Below, one piece after another: positions 7,175-15,235 of a stretch of 25,237 nucleotides of DNA; position 1 is the first letter of the stretch; each line of letters begins with the position of its first letter. The notes beneath the pieces are model-generated. The model was given only the letters and a program-made list of their open reading frames with translations. It was not told the DNA's origin and did not search any database. The translations under genes and the position numbers were made by a program. Source of the stretch: W0P28-013 sp051878315. GTDB lineage: Bacteria > Bacteroidota > Bacteroidia > Bacteroidales > Paludibacteraceae. The stretch spans positions 1 through 25,237 of the forward strand of contig JBJEJW010000015.1 of NCBI GenBank assembly GCA_051878315.1, written 5' to 3'.

Positions 7175-8532
7175 AACGCATTTTATTACTCTCGGCAAAC
7201 CGTTTTTGCGACCCATATCCGGTCTATCCGTTGGGTGTTTCGTATCTCAAAACGTATTTAACCGCGCATTTGTCGGCGACGGAATACGAGGTGCAGATTT
7301 TGGACTGCAATATGCTGACCAATGACGAGTTGTACCACAAAATCGTCGAACTGCATCCGTTTTTTGTCGGCGTGTCGTTACGCAATGTCGATGGCGCTAA
7401 TTCGTTGGACGAGGGTAATTTTATCGATGCTTATGCCGAAGTTATTGCGGTAGTGCGTCGGGCTACAAACGCGCATGTGTCGATTGGCGGTGCCGGATTT
7501 TCGATATTTCCACATCATTTTATGGCTAAATTGCAGGCCGATTCGGGCATCGTGGGCGAAGGCGAACAGAGTCTTTGTCAACTCATTGAAAATTTGGCAC
7601 ATAATAGGCCGCTGACTGACATCGAAGGCTTGATTTTGCCACACGAAACTGCTCCGCGACAATCACATACGCATTATGTGAATACGCTTGACGTGATGTT
7701 TGAAGATGACTTGGTCGATTATTATTGGCGCTACAGCGGCATGTTGAATATTCAAACCAAACGCGGTTGTCCGTATCACTGCATTTATTGTTCGTATCCG
7801 GGCATCGATGGTTGTCGGGTACGTACGTTAGATGTCGAAAAAATAGTAACGGATATGGCGCGTTTGAAACGCGACAAACATATTGATTATTTTTTCTTTA
7901 CCGATTCGGTTTTCAATATCAACAACGCATACAATGTTGCTTTGGCCGAACGTTTGGTGGCCGAACATTTGGATATACATTGGGGAGCCTATTTTTCGCC
8001 TCACAATTTGTCGGAAGAACATTTGCAACTTTTTCAAGCGTCGGGGTTGACGCATGTGGAATTTGGTACCGAATCGTTATGCGACGAAACGTTGGCTGCG
8101 TATGGCAAATTATTTACTTTCGATGATGTGAAACATGTTTCGGACTTATGTGTCAAATATGGTGTTTATTATGCGCATTTTTTGATTTTAGGCGGTTATG
8201 GCGAAACGCACGAAACACTGCGTACGACTATCGAGCATTCGAAGGTTCTGCAATCGACCGTATTTTTCCCATACATCGGTATGCGCATTTATCCACGCAC
8301 TAAATTGCACGAAATAGCAGTGGCACAAGGTGTTGTGGCGGCCGACGATATGCTTGTGGAACCGCGTTATTACATCGCGCCTGATTTTTCGTTGGACGAA
8401 GCGCGTGCGTTGGCACAAGCAACGGACAAAGCGTGGATTTTCCCTGACGAGCCGCATAATGCTCTGATGGACGTGCTACGCTTGAAACGTAACAAAAAAG
8501 GACCATTGTGGGAATATTTGCGACGACCGTAA
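7171..8532 (+). CDS. B12-binding-type radical SAM protein (lipid biosynthesis type)
   Basis: A 453-residue protein. Residues 1-130 resemble a cobalamin-binding Rossmann domain (MKRILLLSANRFCDPYPVYP..., with IGGAGFS near residue 110), though the cobalamin-ligating DxHxxG motif is not evident. Residues 190-400 form the radical SAM barrel; RGCPYHCIYCSYPG has the CxxxCxxC cluster for the 4Fe-4S centre that cleaves S-adenosylmethionine. The family often adds methyl groups or rearranges unreactive carbons. Similar proteins are, from memory, annotated as lipid-biosynthesis B12/radical SAM proteins in Bacteroidota. I chose ATG 7171 because it forms an ATGA overlap with the upstream stop; a TTG two codons earlier is possible. 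The substrate is unknown, and a chain-methylating or head-group role is inferred from the neighbours. Confidence 0.85.
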   Translation: MKRILLLSANRFCDPYPVYPLGVSYLKTYLTAHLSATEYEVQILDCNMLTNDELYHKIVELHPFFVGVSLRNVDGANSLDEGNFIDAYAEVIAVVRRATNAHVSIGGAGFSIFPHHFMAKLQADSGIVGEGEQSLCQLIENLAHNRPLTDIEGLILPHETAPRQSHTHYVNTLDVMFEDDLVDYYWRYSGMLNIQTKRGCPYHCIYCSYPGIDGCRVRTLDVEKIVTDMARLKRDKHIDYFFFTDSVFNINNAYNVALAERLVAEHLDIHWGAYFSPHNLSEEHLQLFQASGLTHVEFGTESLCDETLAAYGKLFTFDDVKHVSDLCVKYGVYYAHFLILGGYGETHETLRTTIEHSKVLQSTVFFPYIGMRIYPRTKLHEIAVAQGVVAADDMLVEPRYYIAPDFSLDEARALAQATDKAWIFPDEPHNALMDVLRLKRNKKGPLWEYLRRP

Positions 8533-8545
8533 TAACCGTTTGACT

Positions 8546-10237
8546 ATGGAGACGATATACAAACAACCGGTTTATTGGGTGGCTGACCACATAATTTCGG
8601 CACTTGGTGTGGGTACCGACCTCAATGTCGAGCGCATATTGGCATACGAAACCGGCATCACAACGCAAGTCGATGCGGATGTGTGTGCGTCGCCATTCAC
8701 AACCGCTCGTATCAATTGGAATCAAATACTTGAAGCAGACGGATTTACACGCTTGGAACGATTGATGCTGACAGCTATTGATCATGTCGTCCAACAAGTA
8801 CCGTCACTCAATATTGCCGACGACACAGTCGGTATCGTTTTCTCTACGACGAAAGGTAATATTGATTTGTTGGTCGCAAATGAAGTGCCCGACGAACGTG
8901 TGTTTTTACCGACGATGGCTAAACGTGTGGCTTCCAAGTGCGGTTTTACGTCCGAACCGATTGTGGTGTCCAATGCCTGCATATCGGGTATTTCGTCTTT
9001 GATAGTTGCGGCACGGCTAATCGAACGGCGGATTTACAGACATATTGTGGTGGTTGGCGGCGATTTGTTGACCGATTTTGTGGTGTCGGGTTTTCGCTCG
9101 TTCAAGTCGGTGAGTGGTGTAGTGTGTCGGCCTTATGATGTGTCGCGCGATGGCTTATCGATGGGCGAAGCGTGTGGTGCCGTGTTACTGACGGCCGATG
9201 AAACCTTGGCCTCAATCCCGACAGTTTGTATCGCCGGCGGCGCTGTTACCAATGACGCTAACCATATTTCGGGGCCGTCGCGCACGGGCGACGGTTTGCA
9301 TTATGCTATTCGTGCCGCTATGGCCGAAGCGCAGGTGTCCAAACACGATTTGGCATTTGTCAGTGCACATGGCACAGCGACTGTTTATAATGACGAGATG
9401 GAGAGTAAATCGTTGGCTTTGAGCGATTTGAGCGATATTCTTGTTAATAGCGTAAAACCTTATTTTGGCCATACGCTCGGTGCCTGCGGAGTTATTGAAA
9501 GCATTTTGGCCGTGTGGCAGTTACGTCATCGGATTGTATTTGGTACGAAGGGATTTGCGGAGTTGGGCGTGCCGATGCCGATGACTGTCGCAGCCGAACA
9601 TCAACCCATTGTGCAGGGTAGTGCTTGCCTGAAAATCGCTTCGGGTTTTGGTGGTTGCAATGCAGCCCTTGTATTGACTCGCGATTGTGCGCCTATTGCG
9701 TGTTTGCCGGATAATGACTATATTTGTAGTTTGAAAACGGTAACGCTTTCCGGGACTGACGATTTTGCCGTGCGTATTCGCGACGAATACCGTGCGTTGC
9801 ATGCGCCGAACTTGAAATTTTTCAAGATGGACGACCAATGTAAGTTGGGTTATGTCTGTGTCGAAAAATTACTTGCAGATGTGGATTTACCGACGGATGC
9901 TACTCGCACGGCCGTGATTGTGTCCAACCGTTCGGCTTCGTTGGATACGGATTTGAAACATCAATCGTTGCTGGATATGGGTGATGCAGTGTCGCCGGCT
10001 GTGTTTGTGTATACGTTGCCTAACATTGTGAGTGGCGAAATTTGCATCAGACATCACATTCAGGGCGAGAACACCTTTTTTGTACAATCCGAACCCGGCG
10101 GATTTGCACTGTGTTATGCCGAACTTTTGTTGCATTGGCGCTTGGTCGATTATGTCATTTTCGGGTGGTGCGATAGATTGCGCGACCGTTACGAAGCGAC
10201 ATTTCAACTGTTGGCGCGACAAGGCGAAAATTTTTAA
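8546..10237 (+). CDS. Beta-ketoacyl-ACP synthase with a degenerate second synthase-like half
   Basis: A 563-residue protein. Residues 1-380 form a full condensing enzyme with Cys145 (SNACISG), His275 (SAHGTATVYND) and His309 (PYFGHTLGACG), the catalytic triad that joins malonyl-ACP units to the chain. Residues 400-563 are extra compared with the usual 410-residue length. They look like the N-terminal half of another condensing enzyme (YTLPNIVSGEICIRHHIQG, then ALCYAELLLHW and VIFGWCD) but have no catalytic cysteine. This half could help pairing with a partner subunit, as chain-length factors do. ATG 8546 is preferred over the TTG at 8540. The gene lies 13 bases after the radical SAM gene and 29 before the second carrier protein. 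Confidence 0.88.
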   Translation: METIYKQPVYWVADHIISALGVGTDLNVERILAYETGITTQVDADVCASPFTTARINWNQILEADGFTRLERLMLTAIDHVVQQVPSLNIADDTVGIVFSTTKGNIDLLVANEVPDERVFLPTMAKRVASKCGFTSEPIVVSNACISGISSLIVAARLIERRIYRHIVVVGGDLLTDFVVSGFRSFKSVSGVVCRPYDVSRDGLSMGEACGAVLLTADETLASIPTVCIAGGAVTNDANHISGPSRTGDGLHYAIRAAMAEAQVSKHDLAFVSAHGTATVYNDEMESKSLALSDLSDILVNSVKPYFGHTLGACGVIESILAVWQLRHRIVFGTKGFAELGVPMPMTVAAEHQPIVQGSACLKIASGFGGCNAALVLTRDCAPIACLPDNDYICSLKTVTLSGTDDFAVRIRDEYRALHAPNLKFFKMDDQCKLGYVCVEKLLADVDLPTDATRTAVIVSNRSASLDTDLKHQSLLDMGDAVSPAVFVYTLPNIVSGEICIRHHIQGENTFFVQSEPGGFALCYAELLLHWRLVDYVIFGWCDRLRDRYEATFQLLARQGENF

Positions 10238-10266
10238 TTGTTACATAATTACAATAACAAAGAACT

Positions 10267-10524
10267 ATGGATGAACTGATTGAACAACTTAAAAATCAAT
10301 TGATTGAGGCTCTGAATTTGGAAGATATGACACCGGCCGACATCGATGCCGACGCACCGTTGTTTGGCGACGGTCTGGGACTCGATTCAATAGATGCCCT
10401 TGAAGTCATTTTGATTTTGGAAAAGCATTACGGCATCAAACTCGACGACCCGAAAGCTGCCAAACCGCACTTTTATTCGGTGCGGACGCTGGCCGAGTTT
10501 GTAGCCGCCAACCGAACGAAGTAA
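10267..10524 (+). CDS. Acyl carrier protein (second)
   Basis: An 85-residue acyl carrier protein with Ser41 in DGLGLDSIDALEV as the phosphopantetheine site. It differs from the first carrier protein in length and in its recognition helix (SIDALEVILIL versus SLDMVDVVVLI). Placed between two ketosynthase genes, it is the likely carrier for chain elongation. The next gene starts 12 bases downstream. Confidence 0.92.
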   Translation: MDELIEQLKNQLIEALNLEDMTPADIDADAPLFGDGLGLDSIDALEVILILEKHYGIKLDDPKAAKPHFYSVRTLAEFVAANRTK

Positions 10525-10536
10525 ATCAAGGTACGG

Positions 10537-11712
10537 ATGGATATTCTCGTTTCAGGCATAGGCATTGTATCGGCGTTAGGTGTCGGTGTGCGCGACAATT
10601 ATGCGGCGTTACGTGCCGGGCAAAGCGGTTTGGGCGATATTACATTGTTCAAAACGTCTCTTCGTGTGCCTGTCGGCGAGGTCAAATATGATAACGGCGC
10701 ACTGAAACGCCAACTCGGGCTGTCACAGACAGAAACGGTTTCGCGAACGGCACTTTTGGGTATGTTGGCCGCAGCCGAGGCCGTCGATGATGCGCATTTG
10801 CCCGCCAATGTCCGTGTCGGTTTGGTGTCGGCCACGTCGGTCGGCGGCATGGATTTGACAGAACGGTTTTACCGTGATTTTATGTACGACAACTCCAAAG
10901 GCCGCTTGCGCATGGTTGTACATCACGATAGTGCCGATAGCACGTTGCGGATAGCCGATTATTGCGGCATACGCGACTTTTCTACCACCATTTCGACCGC
11001 GTGTTCGTCGTCGGCCAACGCCATCATGTTCGGTGCCCGTTTGATTCGTGCCGGTTTGCTCGATGCTGTTGTGGCCGGTGGTACCGATGCTTTGTGCCAA
11101 TTTACGCTCAACGGTTTCAATTCGCTGAAAATATTGGATGCGCAACGTTGTCGCCCGTTCAATGCCATACGCGCCGGACTGAATTTGGGTGAAGGCGCCG
11201 GTTTCGTGGTTTTGCAGCGTGCCGATTTGATGCCTCCCAATAATTATGGCACACTTATTGGGTTTGCGAACGCTAATGATTCGTTTCATCAAACGGCATC
11301 TTCGCAATCTGGAGACGGAGCGTTTCTGTCAATGTCGAAAGCGATGGCAATGGCGCAGTTATCAACAGATGCGATTGATTACATCAACGTACACGGCACG
11401 GGTACGGGCAACAATGATGCTGCCGAGAGTGCCGCTTTGTTACGACTGTTTGGCGAAAAGATTCCGCCGTTCAGTTCCACTAAGGCTTTTACGGGACACA
11501 CGTTGGCTGCGGCCGGTGGCATCGAAGCCGTGTTTGCCATGCTGTCGCTGCGACATGGTGCCATTTACCCGAATTTGGGTTTCGAGTCGCCCATCGACAC
11601 TTTTGCTTTGATACCCGAAACGGTTTTTTCGGACGGTCGTCCTCTGCGTGTGGTCATGAGCAATTCTTTCGGTTTTGGCGGTAATTGTTCGACATTGATT
11701 TTTAGAAAATAA
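10537..11712 (+). CDS. Beta-ketoacyl-ACP synthase II-type (KAS II)
   Basis: A 391-residue condensing enzyme of normal length. Cys156 (STACSSSANAIM), His286 (NVHGTGTGNND) and His321 (FTGHTLAAAGG) form the catalytic triad, and NSFGFGGNCSTLIF is the family's C-terminal block. It would extend the polyene chain from malonyl-ACP. In aryl polyene clusters such an enzyme pairs with a cysteine-less chain-length factor. The likely partner is the gene at 15236, which is now separated from it by the 3.5-kb restriction-modification cassette. The stop codon at 11710-11712 sits right at the cassette's left edge. Confidence 0.92.
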   Translation: MDILVSGIGIVSALGVGVRDNYAALRAGQSGLGDITLFKTSLRVPVGEVKYDNGALKRQLGLSQTETVSRTALLGMLAAAEAVDDAHLPANVRVGLVSATSVGGMDLTERFYRDFMYDNSKGRLRMVVHHDSADSTLRIADYCGIRDFSTTISTACSSSANAIMFGARLIRAGLLDAVVAGGTDALCQFTLNGFNSLKILDAQRCRPFNAIRAGLNLGEGAGFVVLQRADLMPPNNYGTLIGFANANDSFHQTASSQSGDGAFLSMSKAMAMAQLSTDAIDYINVHGTGTGNNDAAESAALLRLFGEKIPPFSSTKAFTGHTLAAAGGIEAVFAMLSLRHGAIYPNLGFESPIDTFALIPETVFSDGRPLRVVMSNSFGFGGNCSTLIFRK

Positions 11713-11725
11713 TTCTGTATTTTTG
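11694..11725 (+). promoter_or_regulatory. Promoter for the restriction-modification cassette
   Basis: ATTG (11694-11697), 20 bases, then TATTTTTG (11718-11725) fit the Bacteroidota -33/-7 pattern with one mismatch. The start codon is at 11730 or 11736, only 5-11 bases after the -7 box, so the transcript would have little or no leader. The -33 box lies inside the 3' end of the ketosynthase gene. Confidence 0.6.
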
Positions 11726-11729
11726 TAGC

Positions 11730-12989
11730 ATGATAATGGCAAAACCTTTCATAAAATGGGTAGGTGGTAAAACGCAACTATTGAATATTATAGAACGCAC
11801 TTTGCCAGCTGATTTCTCGCAACGAAAAAATGTAACTTACATCGAACCGTTTGTGGGCGGTGGAGCAGTGTTGTTTTGGATTCTGCAAAAATATCCGAAT
11901 ATCACGCAAGCAGTTATTACCGACATCAATCCTGATTTGATGTTAGCGTACCAAATTGTCAGAGATAATCCGGAGGATTTGATTTTGGAATTGCAGGCAA
12001 TTCAGTCAGAATATATGCCATTGAATGACGAACAACGCAAACTATACTATATGCAAAAACGTGCACGTTTCAATACAAAATCGTTGGATGTCGTTGAAAA
12101 TACAGCATTGTTTATTTTTTTGAATCGTACTTGTTTTAATGGTTTGTATCGTGTGAATAAACACGGTTTGTTTAATGTGCCGTTTGGAAGATATGCCAAT
12201 CCGAAAATTTGTGATGAACAGACGATTTTAGCAGACAGCAAATTGTTGCAAAAAGTCAGAATTTTGACCGGTGATTTTTCCGAAACGCTTCAATTTGCCG
12301 ACAAAAATAGTTTTTTTTATTGCGATCCACCGTACAAACCTTTGAGCAAAACATCGAGTTTTACTTCTTATGCGAAAGAAAATTTTAACGATGCCGAACA
12401 AATTCGTTTGCGTGATTTTTGTGTTGAAATAAATCGTTGTGGTGCTCATTTTATTTTGAGCAATGCGGACGTGAAGGGCAAAAATCCGCATGATGATTTT
12501 TTTGATAAATTATATGCGGCTTTTGACATTAAACGTGTATTTGCTACGCGGATGGTTAATGCCAATGCTGCAAAACGAGGAAAATTGACGGAATTGATGA
12601 TAAACAATTTTTGCAGGCCAAATTATATTCCCATATTACATGAATATCCCTCATATCAATTACTTGGGACAATAGAGAAGAAAGTGGCTATTGAACGAAT
12701 ACATATTGATAAACAAAGACTTGATTATGCAAATCCAATATATAAAGAAACTGTTGAAAGTATTGTGCATGATTTTCATATTGAAGGTTGGGAACCTATT
12801 TTTGTTGATGATGAATATTTTATAAGAGATGGACAGCATAGATATACTGCAGCCAAGGAAATGGGATTAAAGTATATAGATGTTTTGGTGTTGAGTCCTG
12901 ATAATTTAGCCCACGATAATTTAGTTCATACTGATTTTGCAGTTGAGCATTATGCAAAAAAACATATATATTATGATATACAACTTTGA
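11730..12989 (+). CDS. DpnM-type DNA adenine methylase fused to a ParB/sulfiredoxin-like domain
   Basis: A 419-residue protein, where DpnM/Dam enzymes are near 280. Residues 1-290 are a D12-class N6-adenine methylase: FIKWVGGKTQLL (7-18) binds S-adenosylmethionine and Asp199-Pro-Pro-Tyr202 is the catalytic motif. With a DpnII-like nuclease downstream, it should methylate the A of GATC and protect host DNA. Residues about 300-400 look like a ParB N-terminal/sulfiredoxin-like domain: IHIDKQRLDYANP, then a conserved IRDGQHRYTAAKEMG (365-379). In ParB proteins this domain binds and hydrolyses CTP; whether it does so here is unknown. The C-terminal part is even more AT-rich than the methylase part. 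Start may be ATG 11730 or 11736. The last 17 bases overlap the nuclease gene. Confidence 0.88.
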   Translation: MIMAKPFIKWVGGKTQLLNIIERTLPADFSQRKNVTYIEPFVGGGAVLFWILQKYPNITQAVITDINPDLMLAYQIVRDNPEDLILELQAIQSEYMPLNDEQRKLYYMQKRARFNTKSLDVVENTALFIFLNRTCFNGLYRVNKHGLFNVPFGRYANPKICDEQTILADSKLLQKVRILTGDFSETLQFADKNSFFYCDPPYKPLSKTSSFTSYAKENFNDAEQIRLRDFCVEINRCGAHFILSNADVKGKNPHDDFFDKLYAAFDIKRVFATRMVNANAAKRGKLTELMINNFCRPNYIPILHEYPSYQLLGTIEKKVAIERIHIDKQRLDYANPIYKETVESIVHDFHIEGWEPIFVDDEYFIRDGQHRYTAAKEMGLKYIDVLVLSPDNLAHDNLVHTDFAVEHYAKKHIYYDIQL

Positions 12990-13818
12990 ATTATTTTTAT
13001 CTCAATTAAAAAGAACTAATGCTACGCTTGACGGTTTTACCGATTTTAAAAAGGTGTCAGCCAATGTTGGCAAAATTGCAATTAAATTGAACCAATTGAA
13101 TTATTTACTTGGTAAAACTGATTTGCACACAGCGATTAAAGATTTGTTTGATGAGAATCCTTTAACATTTGAAATTTTAGAAATACTTGTTGCCGTTCGG
13201 AAATCGGATAAAAAAATGGTTCTCAATAAAGATTTCAAACCGCAGTTGTTAGAAGATTATTTCACAACTGCAGATGGCGTTATTGAATATATTGAAGGTA
13301 CAGGACTTGCTGATGTTTTTCGGTCTAAAAAGATAACGAATTTAGTCGATTATGTTTTCGGTATCGAAGTCGGTTTAGATACGAATGCGCGTAAAAATCG
13401 CGGTGGACATAACATGGAACATGCGGTAGCAAAAATATTTACTGACGCTGGTATTCACTATCGAACAGAAGTTTATAGTAATGAATTTGCTGATTTAAAA
13501 AGTTTGGGTGGAGATTTAAAACGCTTTGATTTTGTTGTAGAAACGCCTATTAAGACCTATTTGATTGAAACGAATTTTTATAATAGTGGTGGTTCAAAAT
13601 TGAATGAAGTCGCTCGGTCATATTCCGAACTTGCTCCAAAAATTAATCAATATCCCGCTTATGAATTTGTATGGATAACCGATGGACAGGGTTGGCTTTC
13701 TGCTAAAAACAAATTAGAAGAAGCATTTTCAATTATACCGAGTCTTTATAATTTGACAAGTTTGACGAGTTTTATTGAAAAAATTCAATATGAAGAAAAA
13801 ACAAATAAGGAACTTTAA
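12973..13818 (+). CDS. DpnII-family type II restriction endonuclease (GATC)
   Basis: A 281-residue nuclease from ATG 12973; an in-frame ATG at 12937 would lie deeper in the methylase gene. From memory the family signature is clear: GLDTNARKNRGGHNMEHAV near residue 135, then RFDFVVETP with Asp186 and YLIETNFYNSGGSKLNE with Glu199, then the SYSELAPKI region. Asp186 and Glu199 are the likely metal-binding catalytic residues of a PD-(D/E)XK-like fold. DpnII enzymes cut unmethylated GATC. The 17-base overlap with the methylase gene suggests that nuclease translation depends on methylase translation, a common safety arrangement. Length is close to that of DpnII. Confidence 0.9.
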   Translation: MIYNFELFLSQLKRTNATLDGFTDFKKVSANVGKIAIKLNQLNYLLGKTDLHTAIKDLFDENPLTFEILEILVAVRKSDKKMVLNKDFKPQLLEDYFTTADGVIEYIEGTGLADVFRSKKITNLVDYVFGIEVGLDTNARKNRGGHNMEHAVAKIFTDAGIHYRTEVYSNEFADLKSLGGDLKRFDFVVETPIKTYLIETNFYNSGGSKLNEVARSYSELAPKINQYPAYEFVWITDGQGWLSAKNKLEEAFSIIPSLYNLTSLTSFIEKIQYEEKTNKEL

Positions 13819-13832
13819 ACACACGCAGGCAA

Positions 13833-14357
13833 GTGAAGTTTCTATGGATTAGGCCTATCGCCCAATTCCCTGTCAATAGCCATTATGTTTTAGCAGTGTA
13901 TAATGGGAAATTGTCAACATATGATATTGTGATTAGATATCGACAACTGGAGAATGATAAGTGGAGTCGTATTCGTACTCCAAAGCATGTTCATTGGGCA
14001 GTTGATATTTTACTCAAACAACATTCTAACAAACGGGCTACTGCTAAATTTATTGATTTACTTTTGTCTTTATGGGATAAAATGCCTGCAATTACTACTG
14101 AATCAGTAAAAGGGGATTTGCTCAACTCAGATGTTTTGTTGGCTGATGTTGAAAAAGAGGCGAAAAATTACTTACAATTGGCAAATAAAGGAGAATATAG
14201 TATTAAATTTCTTTATTTGTTAGCAAAACTGTTAATAATCCAGGAAAAAACTAATAAAGATGAAGCTTATATGTTCAAATCTTTATTGGAAGCTTTAAAA
14301 GAACACAAAAACATTTTTAATATTGTGCAAATAGCGACTGCAAAATACGTTCAATGA
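13833..14357 (+). CDS. Unrecognised 174-aa protein of the restriction-modification cassette
   Basis: I do not recognise this protein. It starts with GTG at 13833 (no ATG is available nearby), 14 bases after the nuclease gene, and ends in an ATGA overlap with the second methylase, so it is embedded in the operon. Residues 1-45 look beta-rich (HYVLAVYNGKLSTYDIVIRY). A conserved-looking SRIRTPKHVHWAVDILLKQ stretch spans about residues 45-63. The remainder is helical with a lysine-rich C-terminus. There is no helix-turn-helix that I can see, no nuclease or methylase motif, no signal peptide and no membrane segment. Its place argues for a role in the system (specificity, control or DNA binding), but that is inference from position only. 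Confidence 0.8.
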   Translation: MKFLWIRPIAQFPVNSHYVLAVYNGKLSTYDIVIRYRQLENDKWSRIRTPKHVHWAVDILLKQHSNKRATAKFIDLLLSLWDKMPAITTESVKGDLLNSDVLLADVEKEAKNYLQLANKGEYSIKFLYLLAKLLIIQEKTNKDEAYMFKSLLEALKEHKNIFNIVQIATAKYVQ

Positions 14358-15229
14358 TTACTCCTTTTTTCAAATCCGATGATCGCGCATTTACTTTATT
14401 GCAAGGCGATTGTGTTGAACTTATGAATCAGTTTGATTTTAAGTTCGACATGATTTTTGCAGACCCACCGTATTTTCTCTCTAACGGTGGTATTTCTGTA
14501 CAGAGTGGCAAAATGGTGAGTGTAAATAAGGGAGATTGGGATAAATCGCAAGGCTTTGAAAAGGACAATGAATTTAACCGCATGTGGTTGACGGCGTGTC
14601 GAGATAAGTTGCAAGAGAATGGTACAATTTGGATTAGTGGCACATATCACAATATTTTTTCGGTGGCGCAGATGCTGACCGAATTGGACTATAAAATTCT
14701 CAATTGTGTAACATGGGCAAAAACCAATCCGCCGCCAAATTTAAGTTGTCGTTATTTTACGCATTCTACCGAATTTATTCTGTGGGCGCGTAAAAGCAAG
14801 TCGGGAAAACATTTCTACAACTACGAACTGATGAAGGAAATAAACGGCGGCACTCAAATGAAGGATGTGTGGAATTTGCCGGCGATTGCATCTTGGGAAA
14901 AATCGTGTGGTAAACATCCAACGCAGAAACCTTTGGCTTTGTTGGCACGCATAATTCAAGCCTCAACCAAAGTAAATGAGTGGATTTTAGACCCATTTTC
15001 CGGTAGTAGCACAACGGGAATTGCTGCAAATTTATTGGGACGGAAATTCCTCGGTATTGATAGAGAACGTGAATTTTTAGAATTAAGCACAAAACGAAAA
15101 TGTGAAATTGAAAATGTTGCAATTTTTGCCAAATACAAGTCAAAAATTTGTGGCGACATAACCAAACAACAATCGCTGATGTTGGCATCAGAACCGCCTG
15201 CAGAATATACACGCACTTTACCATTTTAA
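14354..15229 (+). CDS. DpnA-like site-specific DNA adenine methyltransferase (second methylase)
   Basis: A 291-residue methyltransferase of the permuted beta type. The catalytic Asp37-Pro-Pro-Tyr40 comes first (MIFADPPYFLSNGG) and the S-adenosylmethionine site comes late (DPFSGSSTTGIAANLLGRKF, from Asp213). KHPTQKP just before it is typical of the group. In Streptococcus pneumoniae DpnII systems, DpnA is the second methylase and can methylate single-stranded DNA, protecting incoming transforming DNA. The same role is plausible here but not shown. In the pneumococcus the order is methylase M, methylase A, nuclease; here the nuclease comes second and an unknown gene third. The stop lies 6 bases before the chain-length-factor gene. 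Confidence 0.9.
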   Translation: MITPFFKSDDRAFTLLQGDCVELMNQFDFKFDMIFADPPYFLSNGGISVQSGKMVSVNKGDWDKSQGFEKDNEFNRMWLTACRDKLQENGTIWISGTYHNIFSVAQMLTELDYKILNCVTWAKTNPPPNLSCRYFTHSTEFILWARKSKSGKHFYNYELMKEINGGTQMKDVWNLPAIASWEKSCGKHPTQKPLALLARIIQASTKVNEWILDPFSGSSTTGIAANLLGRKFLGIDREREFLELSTKRKCEIENVAIFAKYKSKICGDITKQQSLMLASEPPAEYTRTLPF

Positions 15230-15235
15230 TTGAAA

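Larger units (their letters stand above)
11713..15235 (+). other. DpnII-type restriction-modification cassette inserted in the biosynthetic cluster
   Basis: Four co-directional genes (Dam-ParB fusion, DpnII-like nuclease, unknown 174-aa protein, DpnA-like methylase) sit between two lipid-synthesis genes. They are visibly richer in A and T than their neighbours. Spacing is tight: a 17-base overlap, a 14-base gap, an ATGA overlap, then 6 bases to the next pigment gene. No transposase, integrase or terminal inverted repeat is visible at either edge. Confidence 0.75.

Noticed and set aside
6221..7216. Open frame of 331 codons on the - strand opposite the acyltransferase gene
   Set aside because: Same reasons: full overlap with a recognised gene and no domain or promoter.
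11713..15235. Insertion sequence or integrative element carrying the restriction genes
   Set aside because: No transposase, integrase, terminal inverted repeat or clear attachment site is visible at the edges.
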